A stretch of DNA of 64,000 nt from JBEICQ01 sp046297395 (GTDB taxonomy: Bacteria > Bacteroidota > Bacteroidia > UBA4408), in assembly GCA_046297395.1 (NCBI GenBank), contig JBKCNM010000089.1, forward strand, positions 1 through 64,000, written 5' to 3'. The notes under the pieces are model-generated. The model was not told the DNA's origin, did no database searches, and saw only the letters and a program-made list of their open reading frames with translations. Position numbers and translations under genes: made by a program. Shown here in pieces: positions 63,305 to 64,000 of this stretch. The first letter of the stretch is position 1, and every line of letters starts with the position of its first letter.

Positions 63305-63947
63305 TAAAGCGAGAAATATATTCATCCAGAGGCTCACTTTGATCATAGTCTGATAAGGCGGGTAATTTTTCCGCTACATGCATTTGCTGATAAATTCCCA
63401 GTACCAGCAGAAAAGCAAAAGAGCGGGGAAATTTGTATCCGGGCATGATGGCGGAAAGAAGATTTCCAATTTTGTTTACAAAAGTTTTAAAATAAACAAA
63501 ATAGCCTTCTTTATTATCTTCTTGGGCCATTTGGGTAATATAGATTTTGGAGAATTCAGTAATCATGATTCGGTGAATCAGGAGTGGATCTCCAATCAAA
63601 TCAATGTTTGTTGGCAGGTTTTTTCCTGCCATCATTTCGATGGCTTTGTTCAGGATCTGTGCAGGCGCTTTCATTTCTCGTGTTTGATAATGAATTGAAA
63701 AATAGATAAATGCCCAATAACATCCGGAAATATAAAGAAGCAGTTTATGCTTATTTTCAAAATATCTGTACACGGTTGATTCAACCGTATCGGCTTTCTC
63801 TGCCAGGCGGCTAAGGTGAAAAGATTCATAGCCCTCATCTGCTATTAATTGAATGGCGGTGTTCAGTATTTTAAGCCCTGTGCGACTATGCGAGGGATCA
63901 TGCTGAGCCATCCGTGAAGGAATATGTACCTGAAAATGAAGTTTCAT
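63270..63947 (-). CDS. TetR family transcriptional regulator
   Basis: A 225-residue repressor with a TetR-type helix-turn-helix (AEKADTVESTVYRYFENKHKLL, residues about 47-68). The C-terminal ligand-binding domain is divergent. It probably represses a nearby gene, but the upstream region ends at the window edge. An ATG 12 codons in (at 63911) is an alternative start. Confidence 0.9.
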   Translation of the reverse strand: MKLHFQVHIPSRMAQHDPSHSRTGLKILNTAIQLIADEGYESFHLSRLAEKADTVESTVYRYFENKHKLLLYISGCYWAFIYFSIHYQTREMKAPAQILNKAIEMMAGKNLPTNIDLIGDPLLIHRIMITEFSKIYITQMAQEDNKEGYFVYFKTFVNKIGNLLSAIMPGYKFPRSFAFLLVLGIYQQMHVAEKLPALSDYDQSEPLDEYISRFIKDLISLHGVK

Positions 63948-64000
63948 TTATCGTTTGTAGTTTGGGTATGTGCCATAATCAGACCGGTATGATGACTAGA

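Noticed and set aside
1..64000. CRISPR arrays, tRNA or rRNA genes, intact IS elements, prophage
   Set aside because: I looked in the gaps for regular repeats, cloverleaf arms, transposase motifs and phage genes and found none; a covariance-model scan would be decisive.

Overview
The window looks like chromosomal DNA of an uncultivated or poorly known member of the Bacteroidota. The evidence is two secreted proteins with Por/type IX (T9SS) C-terminal sorting domains (23.2 and 60.5 kb), Bacteroidota-typical small proteins (bTHX, the DUF2795 protein, a DUF3078 protein), a propeller/Y_Y_Y/SpoIIE sensor phosphatase, almost no Shine-Dalgarno sequences, and many promoter -7 boxes of the Bacteroidota type (TAnnTTTG or TAnnTTCG). 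Genes are packed in short overlapping operons on both strands. I find no rRNA, tRNA, CRISPR array, intact insertion sequence or prophage. Order and family cannot be fixed from this sequence.

Layout: 0-1 kb is AT-rich and holds a Fic-domain protein, ending at a perfect 13-bp hairpin. 1-5.4 kb is an arginine module (arginase-argS operon, divergent arginine decarboxylase). 5.4-9.7 kb has an exonuclease/GIY-YIG fusion and a permease-acetyltransferase-glycosyltransferase operon. 9.7-13.2 kb (minus) has bTHX, a di-haem peroxidase, apaG and uvrC. 13.2-15.3 kb (plus) has a DinB protein, a DUF6265-like protein and a cysteine desulfurase. 15.3-21.9 kb (minus) runs ruvB, two unusual amidohydrolases and queG, with a rhodanese upstream. 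21.9-23.2 kb is an AT-rich gap with broken reading frames. 23.2-27 kb (plus) has a T9SS cupredoxin, upp, a second DinB protein and an ABC-F ATPase.

27.2-34.8 kb (mostly minus) has a mannosyltransferase-like membrane protein, a rhomboid protease, an MsbA-like ABC exporter, radC, rpe, lpxH and a TlpA-like lipoprotein. 34.9-38.3 kb is a giant sensor-phosphatase. 38.4-44.4 kb has recA, a small membrane protein, a GT4 glycosyltransferase, a lone C-terminal transketolase half, rpsP and a polytopic membrane protein. 44.4-48 kb has purL and an acyltransferase. 48-53.8 kb (minus) has a DUF3078 protein, gmk, recG, a GT39 enzyme and a small cytochrome c. 53.8-63.3 kb (plus) has a half-size EamA transporter, a divergent lipid kinase, a SUI1 factor, guaA, a LysM/receptor fusion, hemF, kdsA, a T9SS protein and a second GT39 enzyme, followed by a convergent TetR regulator.

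Most of the content is housekeeping: repair and recombination (uvrC, ruvB, radC, recA, recG), purine synthesis (purL, guaA, gmk), envelope/LPS (lpxH, kdsA, exporter, acyltransferase, glycosyltransferases), translation (argS, rpsP, bTHX, SUI1) and haem. I did not find an obvious new multi-gene defence or biosynthetic system. The observations I rate highest are: promoter boxes sitting 3-5 nt before start codons, which predict leaderless mRNAs; the tandem amidohydrolases with degenerate metal sites; the divergent lipid kinase next to a half-size transporter; the exonuclease-GIY-YIG fusion; and the AT-rich gap with a possible decayed gene.
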